A stretch of 64,000 bases of DNA from contig CM121342.1 of the NCBI GenBank assembly GCA_051530055.1, positions 434,001 through 498,000 on the forward strand, read 5' to 3'. A program made the translations under genes and the position numbers. Below are positions 43,851 to 56,600 of the stretch, piece after piece (position 1 is the stretch's first letter; the number at the start of each line of letters is the position of its first letter). The notes beneath the pieces are model-generated. The model made no database searches. It was not told the DNA's origin and was given only the letters and a program-made list of their open reading frames with translations. The DNA is from Neoechinorhynchus agilis (lineage: Eukaryota; Acanthocephala).

Positions 43851-46625
43851 GGTATTTCGTCCCCTTTGGCAAACAATACCGGCTCAACGACGGGCCTGGC
43901 TAAAGAAACGAGCCGTCATAAAAATGAGAATTGGTTCTCTGAATGTTCGTTTTATGACAGGGAGAAGTCGAGAAGTTGTAGATTTGATGAGGAGAAGAAA
44001 AATTCAGATACTCGGCATACAAGAAGTACGATGGAAAGGATGTAAGGCTAAAGAACTGGGAGAAGGTTATAAACTAATTGATAGTGGCGGAACAAGTGGT
44101 AGAAATGGGGTCGGTATTGTAATCGTTGAAGACCTAGTCGACGATGTAATGGAAGTGAAAAGAACAAGTGATCGAGTTATGGCGGTGAAGAGAAACGGGA
44201 GTGGTGAAATCACGACAGTAGTGGTGGCATACGCCACGCAGGTCGGTTGCAGCGAGGAGGAGAAAGATGAATTTTGGCTGGATCTATCTGAATTGACAAG
44301 GACTATGGGGGAACGACATGTGATAACTGGCGATTTCAACGGACACGTGGGACCGAGAGAGGGATACGAGCTAATCGACGGTGGACACAGTGTGTGATCG
44401 AGAAACGCCGAGAGTGTAAAACTGTTGGATTATGCAACAGCGTTGGATTTACGTATTTCGAATATTTTCAAAAAGATCAAAGACATCTACACACATGCTC
44501 GAGCGGCGGAAGGTCAAGTCAAATCGATTTTATTTTGTACCCGATAGCGGAGTGGGGCGAAGTCTGGAATGCCAACACCATATTAGGCGAGGAGTGTGCG
44601 ATGCAACATAGAGTACTCGTGGCAGACCTCAGGATTAGGGTAAAAGCCAAGCGACAGACACCGAGCATCTCACAAAAAATCAATTGGTGGAAGCTAAAAG
44701 ATCCTATCCTCAAAGAAACGATGAGAATTGTGCTCACCCAGAAACTAAGCGAGAACGTGGGCGAAGTGGAAACCTGGTGAGATGAGACGGCCGAAGTTAT
44801 CCTCCGGAAAGCCAAAATCATCTTGGGAATGACGCCGGGGAAACCTCCACCTCCGAACAAAGATGCATGGTGGTGGAATCAAACGGTCAAAGACGTCATC
44901 AGTCAAAAAAGAGCAGCTGGGAAAATATTAGATTTCGATTCTTCAACCCATAATAAAGATGCGTACAAGGACGCAAAAATGGAAGGCTGCCCGAGAATGC
45001 GGCAAAGCAAAGAGGGAAGCCGATCAAGAGCTATATGACCAACTGGAGAGAGATAATGGGAGGAATATTATCTTCAAGTTGGTAAAAATCCGGGACAAAA
45101 GGTCAAGAGAAGGTAGGATGCTTGATAAAAACAACGATATTTTGAACAGATGGAAGGAGTACTTCGGATCCCTCCTGAACACAGAGAATAAAAGATTGCC
45201 TATTGAACAGGTACAGCCGAATATCAATATGGCTAGAACATATTCATATGATGACGTCGCATCGCAGATCAGAAAGATGAAGATTGGTAAGAGTGCCGGT
45301 CCAGATAATATCCTGATTGAGTTATGGAAATGTTTGGACGCTTTCTGAGTCAAACTGCTTACAAGACTTTCGAAAGATAGATGCAGAGCAAAAGATTCCG
45401 TCAGCATGGCAAAGAAGCATACTTGTGCCGATTTTTAAGGGTAAAGGAAATATTTTGCAGTGTAGCAATTAGCGTGGCATCAAGCTGATGTCCTGCACAA
45501 TGAAATTGTGGGAGCGAATGGTTGACAATAGGATTAGGGAGGAGATCCAAATCAGCGAAGACCAGCGCGGCTTTATGCCAGGTAGAAGCACAATAGACGC
45601 GATCTTCGTGCTATGAAAAATTTAATGAGAAGCATTGTCCGTTGCATAGTGTGTTCATCGACCTGGAGAAAGCATATGACACCGTGCCCGAGACCTTATT
45701 TGGGCCTGTTTGAGGAAGAGAAACTGTCCAGAGCATTATGTGATCACAATCAAAACGATGTATAAAAAGTGTTTCACCAGCGTGGAATGTCAAATAGGAA
45801 GGACATATTATTTTCAGGTGTCCATTGGTCTATATCAAGGTTCAGTGCTTATCCCATTCTTGTTCGCGACAGTCATCGATGTCCTAGGAAATGAGGAGAT
45901 GAAGATGAACGCGCCCTGGACGATATTATTTGCAGATGATCTGCTGCTCACGGCAAGGGACTCGGTGACACTCGAGAAAATGTTGGAGAGTTGGCGACAG
46001 TGCTTAGAAAGCAACGGCCTGAAAATTAGCAGGAGCAAAACGATATGGGACCAGGTGAAGTAGGCATGCTAGGAGTTAACGTCGAAAAGAGGAACAACTT
46101 CAAATATCTGGGTAGCCTGTTAAACATGTCCTGTGAACTTGCACAAGAGATCGGACAAAGAGTTCAATACGAGTGGAATAACTGGAAAAGAGTTACGGGC
46201 ATCCTGTGCGATAAACGTCTCCTGAACAAGCTCAAAGGGAGTGTGTACAAAGCAGTGGTACGACATGTAATGGTATACGCAGCGGAGATTTGGGCTATAA
46301 AAAAGGAGGACGTGCAGAGATTGATTGTAAATGAAATGAGGATGCTGAGATGGTTAGCTGGAGTAGCACGCAGGGATAAAATACCCAATGCCGAGATTAG
46401 AAAAATGTTCGACGTCGAGCAGGCACAAGAATTGATAGCCAAAAGAAGAATGCGATGGTTCCATCATGTCGAGCAACGAGCGGAAGACGATTGGATAAAG
46501 AGCGCCGGACGTACTGAGGCCAAGGGGAAGAGGAAACGGGGAAGGCCGAAAAAAGATGGATAGTGTGATGGAGGACCTAAGACGATTGGATGAAGTTTGA
46601 TTTTTGAGGACAAGCTGGCAAAGCG
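43851..46625 (+). mobile_element. RTE-type LINE (family A, copy 2), near full length
   Basis: An APE endonuclease starts at ATG 43924 (MRIGSLNVRFMTGRSREVVD), with ILGIQEVRWKG, GRNGVGIVI, VVVAYATQVG and ITGDFNGHVG. SSQIDFILYPIAEW (44520) and the catalytic-histidine region (CAMQHRVLVADL) follow. RT blocks: KIGKSAGPDNILIELW (45290), AWQRSILVPIFKGK, DQRGFMPGRSTIDAIF (45565), FIDLEKAYD-like and SIGLYQGSVLIPFLFATVID, then ILFADDLLLTARDS (catalytic FADD, 45925). The C-terminal part at 46045-46563 has FKYLGSLLN, MVYAAEIWAI, MLRWLAGVARRDKIPNAEIR and the end RKRGRPKKDG. Copy 1 at the window start is the same family. There are roughly five to six frame breaks or stops, so it is inactive. Confidence 0.9.
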
Positions 46626-47689
46626 ACCTCTCTAGTATGAGAGAAAGCTATAAGAAGTGTGTATTAATTATTAGAAACGCAATGTTTGTATCAAGATTTA
46701 TTATATGATTTCGTGCATCCGAATCGATTTCCCTCAAATGATTCATAATTAAATTGACTATAAACCTAAATCTACCAGCATTATGAAGAAAAATAATGTT
46801 TGAATTTCTATAATATTATCTGCGACTTCAGACCGATTGGCAGATACACGAATCAGTGCTCTAGAGGGATTAAATATAATGACGACAAAAGTGGCTAGCT
46901 AGTTCTTATCGCGGTCTGATTATGAGAGAATAGTAAATATTCCTACTAACATTCGGCGAATATTTTAAAACCCCATCTTATACTTTTATTAAAAGATCTC
47001 ACGAGGTTTCCAAATTGGAACCAGTTGTAGCTGATTATTTCCGTGTTAGTTGGAGTCGTAGCACATATTTTCCTATTGTTTTACTCTCATGAGTGTAAGT
47101 GTGGAATTTAGTTTTTATGTGTTTAATGGTTGCTTTCAAAAACTGATGCTTGTTGTCGCATTGCACCTAAATTATTATTAACAATTCGTTACATTTATTC
47201 GATCGTATTATTCAAGAATTCAGTTTAAATAGGAAAATTACTCGTTGATGGTAAGAATTTAAAAATTATTAAGCATTGTAGTAATTTTTGCTGTCACGAA
47301 ATAAGACGATTAAAATGATTGACGTATTCGATATTGTCTATATTAAGCCAAATATGATTCTCGGCGTAAGTGAGGATTGATTCACTAATTAAATTCTAGT
47401 GAAATACTACTTAATTTTCCAGCTGCATGATTGATCAAGTTTTATTTTTTATATTTCTAGTGATAAAGAAAAGGGAAATCGTTATTTCGAGCTTAATGGG
47501 AAGAGTAATGGTGTATGCTTGCGGGTTTTTTGCGATTAGCTAAAGTTGAACGATTTAATGCTAAATTAATTTTTTTAGAACAGAATGCATACACGATAAG
47601 TCCTATCCAACAATCTCGATTTCAGTCGTCCAACATATTCCCTCGGTCTACCTTTTTCTTTTTGTTAACTCTCTCTCTTGATTTCCACT
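46626..47689. other. No gene recognised (1 kb)
   Basis: AT-rich non-coding sequence with only very short frames. No repeat shared with the rest of the window was noticed. Confidence 0.5.
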
Positions 47690-49600
47690 TGGCTGATCTC
47701 CGAACTTCGAGATCAGGAAGGAAATGACGAAAATAATGTTGAAATAACAAAAGAATTATACCCCGCCGGATAATTCGGCATGCTCAGGTAGCAGCCAAAA
47801 ACAACAAAAGGTATTAGGGAGTATGTCCATAAATACGGATTATATAGATCACACCTAACAAAATTGAAATAACCAAATGGCTCTTATTTCTAGTCTTAAT
47901 TTTATATTTGACTCATTTTGTATATCCTTTTTGATTGTCTCATGTTTATTCTAAAATTTTTTCCTATCGAATTGATTGATTTTGTTTAAAATCTTAAATA
48001 ATTATATCGCCTCGTTTCTTTTAGTGCATTTTATTATATTGCCTTCCTTGTTGATTATCGCGATCTCACTCCAGTTCGCCTTGATCCTTCCTTCTTTATT
48101 GATTCCGTCATATGATAAAATTTTAGTAACATTTCGAGTTAAATATTTTAAAAAAATTGCTTCTATCTTCTTGATAAAAAATTGAGCAAAGCTATGTTTC
48201 AATTCTGGTGGACGGCCTCTTCCACAGAAACAGAACGCTCCTCCTAACATGATTTGCTATGACGTGCTTCAATCTATTTATTCTATGATTTAATTTTATT
48301 ATTTTAATAAAAAGTGAACTCAGATTCGAATTCATTGTAGTTAGTCTTCGGGTTGAAGGGAAGTCTCTTCCAAAAAACCTTGTGTTATTCTTTATGGGAA
48401 ATTGTTCGATGCTTTTATTTTCCTTTAATATCCTGTTTAATTTGGCTCTTGGTCTTGAAGTTTTCGTTAGACAAATCATTTGTGTTTTTTTCTATTAGTG
48501 GAAAGATTGGCCCTTTTTAGCACTTGATCTAAATTTGTTAAAAATAATCCTATTTGAAGTCAACCTTGCAAATTTTCAAGGCCTCAGCCTCATTCTCAAG
48601 CATCTAAAAATGGATGTGGTGGGTACCTAAGTTGGTAGCCTTGACTCGGGTTTGATTAGATAAAATTTTATTGTTCTTCTTACGTAGTGAAAAGAAAAGA
48701 TCATCTACATAGACCAAGAATTTAAAATTGCCCTTTTCAATCTTTTTATAATTCCTATCATCGCTATTAAAAATAGTGTGGGTGAGTGGAGACTGCTGGG
48801 GTACTCCGTATCTTGAGAAAAATAGTGCTTTGTTCAGATCTACGTCCATAAAGAAAGATTTAGATTCAAGAAGACATTGATTTATCATTGTTAATCTTTC
48901 CGAGATTTTGACTTCCCCCATAGCTGTGTAAATAAAATTTCGGTCGAAGGCATCGAATGCCTTGTTAATATCTATTTCCATCAGTACTTTGTTTACACCT
49001 TCAGTTTCTCTGTTTGTTTCATTTAAATCGCATAATAGAGAATTTACCCCTTTTCCAGGTATGAAACCATGGAAATTTGATGGGATAAGATTTTTTCGCC
49101 ATTAGAAAGTTCATAAATTTTTTATTCACTTTCTTTTCAATTATTGATATTAGAAGGTTTCGAATAGATATTAATCTCACCTCTTCGAGATTTTCTATAA
49201 CTTTTTTGGGTTTTGGTATAATTACCTTTCTTACTTTATTAATTTTTAAAAGTTCTTCAAAATTTAGTCTTCTATTCAATAGATTAAGGAGCTGATCTTT
49301 ATTCAGTTGATTTATCAATTGAATCACCTTAGGTGACACGATATGGAATTATTAGCAAATGAATTCCCTTTATCCCAATAGGCCTCTAGCTCCTCCTTGG
49401 ATAGTGATATCGTGCCTTGACATTGCTTGGAAACCGTATGGCCGAAACTATCACTCTAAATAGATTTTTGTATAAAATTTGGCCTACCACCTCTGCGTAT
49501 GTCGCCGCTTTACTCTTCCAGTCTACCCATTTTTTTATAAAAGTATATCCCAAAATTTGGTGCTGTATTTTTTACCGACTTCAGCTTTAATCTGTCTTAT
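47690..49600 (-). mobile_element. LINE family B, copy 6, RT and 3' end
   Basis: The minus strand begins near 49560 with a WVDWKSKAATYAE linker, then RT blocks: NKVRKVIIPKPKKVIENLEE, VRLISIRNLLISIIEKKVNK, PWFHTWKRGK (degenerate HGFIPGKG), MEIDINKAFDAFDRNFIYTA, FFSRYGVPQQSPLTHTIF (Gly of PQGSP changed to Gln) and FKFLVYVDDLFFS (YVDD). The C-terminus is FFGRDFPSTRRLTTMNSNLS and MLGGAFCFCGRGRPPELKHS (48250). The 3' untranslated region extends to about 47690 with the conserved hairpins. ORF1 and most of the endonuclease are missing; frame breaks present. Confidence 0.8.
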
Positions 49601-49773
49601 GTTATATTCTCATTGGCCAGTGATTTATAAAATTCAGATTTGAAATATTTACAAAATGTCGAATTTCTCCTGAGTTCATAGACATGTTTTTTCTACACGG
49701 CCGAACGGACACACAGTCCATCGATCTCGGTCTGAGAAGCGCTGGTCTGCGCTCAATGCCCCAAGACCGTAGG

Positions 49774-49851
49774 TTAAAAGTTTGTACATTCCTCCGGATT
49801 CTCAGGTACCTCCAGGAGGTGGGACTCATCAGTGAGTTTCCTCCCTTCAGC
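49774..49851 (+). repeat. Dispersed repeat F, copy 4 (3' end only)
   Basis: Begins GGTTAAAAGTTTGTACATTC and ends TTCAGC. It has the same conserved 28-bp terminus as copies 1 and 3, with a few substitutions elsewhere. Confidence 0.75.
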
Positions 49852-50383
49852 AGTATATCATCGGCGGAGCATTAGTCCACTTGACCAGCTTTATGATTTT
49901 TCTTAGGTCCAATTTTTTTTTGCTTCCACTGTAACCTTTTACAATATCGCGTGCGAAAGGTAGCATTTAAATCATTGGAAAATGATCAATATTGATCAAC
50001 ATGAAGTATTCTAAAGAATGCTTATTGTTCATCTGAATTTCGCAGATTAATAGTTTCAACGTTTCTTGTATTAAAGAACAGTATCGACAAAGATAAAAAC
50101 GTTTGATTTTTCGCTATTGCATCACAATTCTATACAGTTCCGCTGCAACTTTTTATAATGCGAGTTCAAGGAAACGAAGCCAGTCGTCTTAAATGCAAGA
50201 GGCATCTTCTAAACATATTCCGGTGCTCAACACGTTCTTTGTTACCAACGCTATTTAGTTCAAACAAGTACGTAGATAGTGAACATTTAAAAATCAATAT
50301 AATGAAGTTTGTTTCGGTAGATGTATATAGTTAGGCTTCATAGTAGATAAAAAGAAGATATTTTAAGTTCTTCGATTGAACAC
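49852..50383. other. 5' flank of the KIX-like protein gene
   Basis: About 530 bp of AT-rich sequence upstream of ATG 50384, presumably the promoter and leader. No specific site is identified with confidence. Confidence 0.4.
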
Positions 50384-53300
50384 ATGGTTTTAGATACCTC
50401 GATAGCATTTTCAGATCGTGTCGCAATGGAAGGATCAGGAAAGAGTACACAAAGAGAGCAATCTTTAGATCAACCACAATTGCCTAACGAGGGATCGGGG
50501 AATCATATGGAGTCTGCTCCCTCAATTCCTAATAGGGAACGAGCACAAGTCGTTGCGGCATTGTTAGTTTTAAAAAGTGGCATATTTTATGCTTTTCAAT
50601 CTTTGCTACAGGCTACTAGCAATGGAACTGCACGGGCATCCAGGAGTGGACCATGCAGCCGAAATGGAGCGCGAAGCTTTTGAGCGTTCTAGAAACATTT
50701 TAGGGTATCGCAACTCGATATCAGAGTTGTATGAAGACATTGCAAGTAAAACTATAAGCTCATTAGATGATGCAATTACGCATCAATCTAAAAGTCAACA
50801 TGGTTTATCTGATGTCCCCGCTGCTGAAATTAAAGCATCGGTGAACAGTTCTTTAGGTCAATGTTGTAATGAAACACAGGCGGCAAAACTGATAATGGAC
50901 AGGGTATTGAGTAAGTTAACAGAAGGTCCGTCGTCCACAGTTATGGGATATCACATCCAACAATTTGGTGATGAATCAAAATTCCAGCAGCGTATATCCT
51001 CGAGTCCTGTAAATAAACAAAATTCCGAAAATGCGCCTACTTTGGAGAAATCTCTTCGTGGGCAATTTGGCACTGTATTTGATCAATACAATTCGAATCC
51101 TATTGTCCGTGATTCTACAAAGATAAGCGATTCAGTTACAAATGTGCCAAATGCAGAAGTGTTGCGAGATGTTGAACATGATAAAACAAATAAAAGAATT
51201 TCTCCAGCGGTCCAAACACGTCAAATTAAAACGAAAAAGGTAGCAGCTGTAGGTTCCAATCACAAAAAATCAAAAGTCCAAAGAATGACAAGCGCAAATA
51301 AAACATCCATTAATCCTTTTGATTCTGGATCATATCCGGCACAGAAATCGACTCAAAGCCCGTTGATCGGACCCGCAAATCAGCTTGGGTATCACGGACA
51401 ACAAATAGCTCAATCAATGGTTTACAACCCATTCGAAACTATATCGTTTAGTGGCAATACTCATCTTCATGGACCACAACAGACGTCCTCGATTGAACGA
51501 GTCAATCAAGCCCAGTGGACTCCTAGGGTTAGTCAAATAAACCAATATGGATTGGAAAACCCTTCGATTGCGCGTTCCATGGTTCGCTTAGGAACAATTC
51601 CGCAAGGACCAATAATGAACCAAATGTACAAACAGTTGCCCAAAAACCAGTCATCAATAAACAGCATGTTTACAGGACAACATCCCAATGAAGTCTCGGT
51701 ATTCGTTCCTCAAGAGCAGCATCCGCGATTTGCGGCTAACATGTATTTAGCACAACATTGCCTTCCGATGCGTAGAGCTCTTATGCAACCTCAAACAAAC
51801 GCCCTGGGGGATTACTCACGCCAAATGCATATCAATAGTAACAATCGAGTAACATCGAAGCATTTTATGTGCTCAACTCGTTACCAATGTCCGGCATCTG
51901 TGAATAATCTATACCTGGAAGATCCGTCACGATTTACAGAATATGCACATGGTGGACAACATCCGAGTTTTCAATCAGGACACCAGCATCACCAAATAAA
52001 TCAACCGCCTTCTGGTTTCATGTTTGACACCCAACAATCGGCTCAAATCGGCTGCATTGATTCACGAAATCTTGGTCTGAAGAGATCAATGTCGTTTCCT
52101 CAGCACCAATCAGTAAGTTGGCAGCCTTATGGGAATAAGCAACTAGTTGACGATAGCGCTAATAGTGGACAACAATCCGTCGAAAATTCGCAACTGAGAT
52201 CGATGAATACAGTTCATAATGACACATTTCCACCTTTCAATTACAAATATCGTCGACAAAGAATCAAACCATTTGAGATTAATCGCCTTGGTGATTATGT
52301 TGAAAGTAAACAAGCGAAAATTACTGGTCATGACGATGACGAAATGCAACAGCTTGTCCATCCTGAGCAAACTCCTCAAAGGGAAACAGATTTAAGTATA
52401 AATTTGAAAAGCAGTTTAAATCACTTGATTGAATATACCCCCAGGAAGCTTAGTAGCAAAAATAAGAGCGAAAGTCAGCCAATTGTGGATGGTGAATTTA
52501 TAGGAGGACAATATTCTCAATTAGGATACCACCATAAAAATAATCAATTTATGGACGAATTGCCAGTTATCAGAAGCGATGGAAAGGATGAAACAGCAGC
52601 ACAAACAAAAATACTTGATATAGTAACTCAAATGAATCATGAACATTTATTTGCGGATGATACCTGCTTTAGCTCGGCATCTTTTACGGATAAGGCAGGT
52701 TCTGCAGCTTCAAGTACTAAATTGTTAGCTAGTGATGGAAAAAAGCAAAGATTTTCAGATAATACCTTTTCTGATCCACAAGAAAGTACTAAGAAATATG
52801 ACAAAGATACTATAGTTAGCCAATCATTTAGCGATCCAGAGTCACCATGGGCAACTTTAGCTGACGGTTAGTTTGCGAATGGAGTAATGCTTAAAGCATG
52901 CTTTTAATAGGACCGCTAGTGTTGAATTCGGGTAATGCACTACGAGAATTCTCTTCAATGGTGCCAACGATAGAACAGTTTTTAGATCGTGTTCTGAAAA
53001 AGGAAATCGAGTGTAAGTTGTAGTTAATGTTGAAATATCTCTAATTGCTTACAATAGGTCAAGACAAAAAAATATTTATTCTTTCAAAAACATTTATAAA
53101 TCTCTTGCGACAACGAAAGGTAATGAGCGCAGGTGACATAAGGCACGCAAAGTCTTTCCTTAAAGAAAAGCTCATCCCACTAATGGCAGCAAGTTCAATT
53201 CCATTGAAAAGTACCGGAAAAGATTTGACCGCATTACAGACGAGATACCAGGAATTAATAAACAGACCAAAGCAATCTGATGGACATTTGATAACTTCGA

Positions 53301-53452
53301 CAGGACAGACGGAGATAATGGATGTTGCTGATGAAAAGGAGGAAAAGTCACGATTACTGAAAATTTCGTTGAGGAAGCGTAACAAAGTTCAACTTGGCGA
53401 CGCGAAAACAAATGCGAAAAGGCGAAAACCTGAAATGAAAAGTGACAATTAG
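50384..53452 (+). CDS. Large Gln/Asn-rich protein with possible MED15-type KIX domain, four exons
   Basis: Exons 50384-50576, 50620-52866, 52911-53012 and 53058-53452 give 978 residues. Introns of 43, 44 and 45 nt all end AG and keep frame; the first donor (GTGGCA) is weak. The N-terminus has RERAQVVAALLVLK, then GVDHAAEMEREAFERSRN and ISELYEDIASKTI, which resembles the KIX fold of Mediator tail subunit MED15 (acidic ME..AF..s....Y...I..). The middle (about residues 200-760) is disordered, rich in Gln, Asn, Ser, His and Pro with GQH/GGQ phrases, as in MED15 proteins. The C-terminus contains PTIEQFLDRVLKKEIECQDK, FINLLRQRKVMSAGDIRHAK and a basic end (NAKRRKPEMK) usable as a nuclear signal. If correct it would be a transcription co-activator. 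An ATTAAA signal lies about 60 bp after the stop. The family call is tentative; gene structure is firmer. Confidence 0.65.
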
Positions 53453-53636
53453 ATCTGAGATACATGCAGTACTTATATCGTGTAAATCTTTACTGTACTG
53501 AACTTGAATAATTAAAAGTGCTTAATTCACTAAAAACGAACACATTTTATGATAATGAAACGTGCTATGATAATTGGACATTAATATGGACTTGGCTTTT
53601 ATTTAGAAGGAAACAGCACATTGTATAGAAATGATT

Positions 53637-56600
53637 CTTATTAATTCATCTTTTTATATTCATTGTCCTTTTGGTATTCATGTAACACTTGTTATTGCTT
53701 CACATAATGGTATTCGTTCGTGTGTTAGTATTCGTGTACCTCATGGTGTTCATTCGGATGATCGTATACGTGAACCTGTTGGTATTAATTCATCTTTTTA
53801 TATTAATTGTCACTTTGGTATTCATATAACTCTTGTTATTGCTTCACATAATGGTATTCGTTCGTGTGTTAGTAATCGTGTACCTCATGGTGTTCATTCG
53901 CATGATCGTATACGTGAACCTGTTGGTATTAATTCATCTTTTTATATTCATTTTCCTTTTGGTATTCATGTAACTCTTGTTATTGCTTCACATAATGGCA
54001 TTCGTTCGTGTGTTAGTATTCGCGTACCTCATGGTGTTCACTCGGATGATCGTATACGTGAACCTGTTGGTATTAATTCATGTTTTTATATTCATTGTCT
54101 TTTTGGTATTAATGTAACTCTTGTTATTGCTTCACATAATGGTATTCGTTCGTGTGTTAGTATTCGTGTACCTCATGGTGTTCACTCGAATGATCGTATA
54201 CGTGAACCTGTTGGAATCAATTCATGTTTTTATATTCATTGTCCTTTTGGTATTCATGTAACTCTTGTTATTGCTTCACATAATGGTATTCGTTCGTGTG
54301 TTAGTATTCGTGTACCTCATGGTGTTCATTCGCATGATCGTATAGGTGAACCTGTTGGTATTAATTCATCTTTTTATATTCATTGTCCTTTTGGTATTCA
54401 TGTAACTCTTGTTATTGCTTCACACAATGGTATTCGTTCGTGTGTTAGTATTCGTGTACCCCATGGTGTTCATTCGCATGATCGTAAACGTGAACCTGTT
54501 GGTATTAATTCATCTTTTTATAATCATTGTCCTTTTGGTATTTATGTAACACTTCTTATTGCTTCACATAATGGTATTCGTTCGTGTGTTAGTATTCGTG
54601 TACCTCATGGTGTTCGTTCGCATGATCGTATACGTGAACCTGTTGGTATTAATTCATTTTTTTATATTAATTGTCACTTTGGTATTCATATAACTCTTGT
54701 TATTGCTTCACATAATGGTATTCGTTCGTGTGTTAGTAATCGTGTACCTCATGGTGTTCATTCGCATGATCGTATACGTGAACCTGTTGGAATCAATTCA
54801 TGTTTTTATATTCATTGTCCTTTTGGTATTCATGTAACTCTTGTTATTGCTTCACATAATGGTATTCGTTCGTGTGTTAGTATTCGTGTACCTCATGGTG
54901 TTCACTGGAATGGTCGTATGCGTAAACCCGTTGGTATTAATCCATCTTTTTATATTCATTGTCCTTTTGGTATTAATGTAACTCTTGTTATTGCTTTACA
55001 TAATGGTATTCGTTCGTGTGTTAGTATTCGTGTACCTCATGGTGTTCACTCGAATGATCGTATACGTGAACCTGTTGGTATTAATCCATCTTTTTATATT
55101 CATTGTCGTTTTGGTATTCATGTAACTCTTGTTATTGCTTCACATAATGGTATTCGTTCGTGTGTTAGTATTCGTGTACCTCATGGTGTTCATTAGCATG
55201 ATCGTATACGTGAACCTGTTGGTATTAATTTATCTTTTTATATTCATTGTCATCTTGGTATTCATGTAACTCTTGTTATTGCTTCACATAATGGTATTCG
55301 TTCGTGTGTTAGTAATCGTGTACCTCATGGTGTTCAATCGCATGATCGTATACGTAAACCTGTTGGTATTAATTCATCTTTTTATATTCATTGTCCTTTT
55401 GGTATTCATGTAACTCTTGTTATTCCTTCACATAATGGTATTCGTTCGTGTGTTAGTATTCGTGTACCTCATGGTGTTGGTTCGCATGATCGTATACGTG
55501 AACCTGTTGGTAATAATTTATCTTTTTATATTCATTGTCCTTTTGGTATTCATGTAACTCTTGTTATTGCTTCGCATAATGGTGGTCGTTCGTGTGTTAG
55601 TATTCGTGTACCTCATGGTGTTCATTAGCATGATCGTATACGTGAACCTGTTGGTATTAATTCATCTTTTTATATTCATTGTCCTTTTGGTATTCATTTA
55701 ACTCTTGTTATTGCTTCATATAATGGTATTCGTTCATGTGTTGGTATTCGTGTACCTAATGGTGTTCATTTGCATGATCGTATACGTGAGCCTGTTGGTA
55801 TTAATTCATCTTTTTGTATTGATTGTCCTTTTGGTATTGATGTAACTCTTGTTATTGCTTCACATAATGGTATTCGTTCGTGTGTTAGTATTCGTGCACC
55901 TCATGGTGATCATTCGCATGATCGTATACGTAAACCTGTTGGTATTAATCCATCTTTATATATTCATTGTCCTTTTGGTATTCATGTAACTCTTGTTATT
56001 GCTTCACACAATGGTATTCGTTCGTGTGTTAGTATTCGTGTACCCCATGGTGTTCATTCGCACGATCGTATACGTGAACCTGTTGGTATTAATTCAAATT
56101 TTATAATCATTGTCCTTTTGGTATTCATGTAACTCTTGTTATTGCTTCACATAATGGTATTCGTTCGTGTGTTAGTATTCGTGTACCTCATGGTGTTCAT
56201 TCGCATGATCGTATACGTGAACCTGTTGGTATTAATCCATCTTTTTATATTCATTGTCCTTTTGGTATTCATGTAACTCTTGTTGTTTCTTCACATAATG
56301 GTATTCGTTCGTGTGTTAGTATTCGTGTACCTCATGGTGTTCAATCGCATGATCGTATACGTAAACCTGTTGGTATTAATTCATCTTTTTATAATCATTG
56401 TCTTTTGGCATTCATGTAACTCTTGTCATTGCTTCACATAATCGTATTCGTTCGTTTGTTAGTATTCGTGTACCACATGGTGTTCATTCGCATGATCGTA
56501 TACGTAAACCGGTTGGTATTAATTCATCTTTTTATATTCATTGTCCTTTTGGTATTCATGTAACTCTTGTTATTGCTTCACACAATGGTATTCGTTCGTA

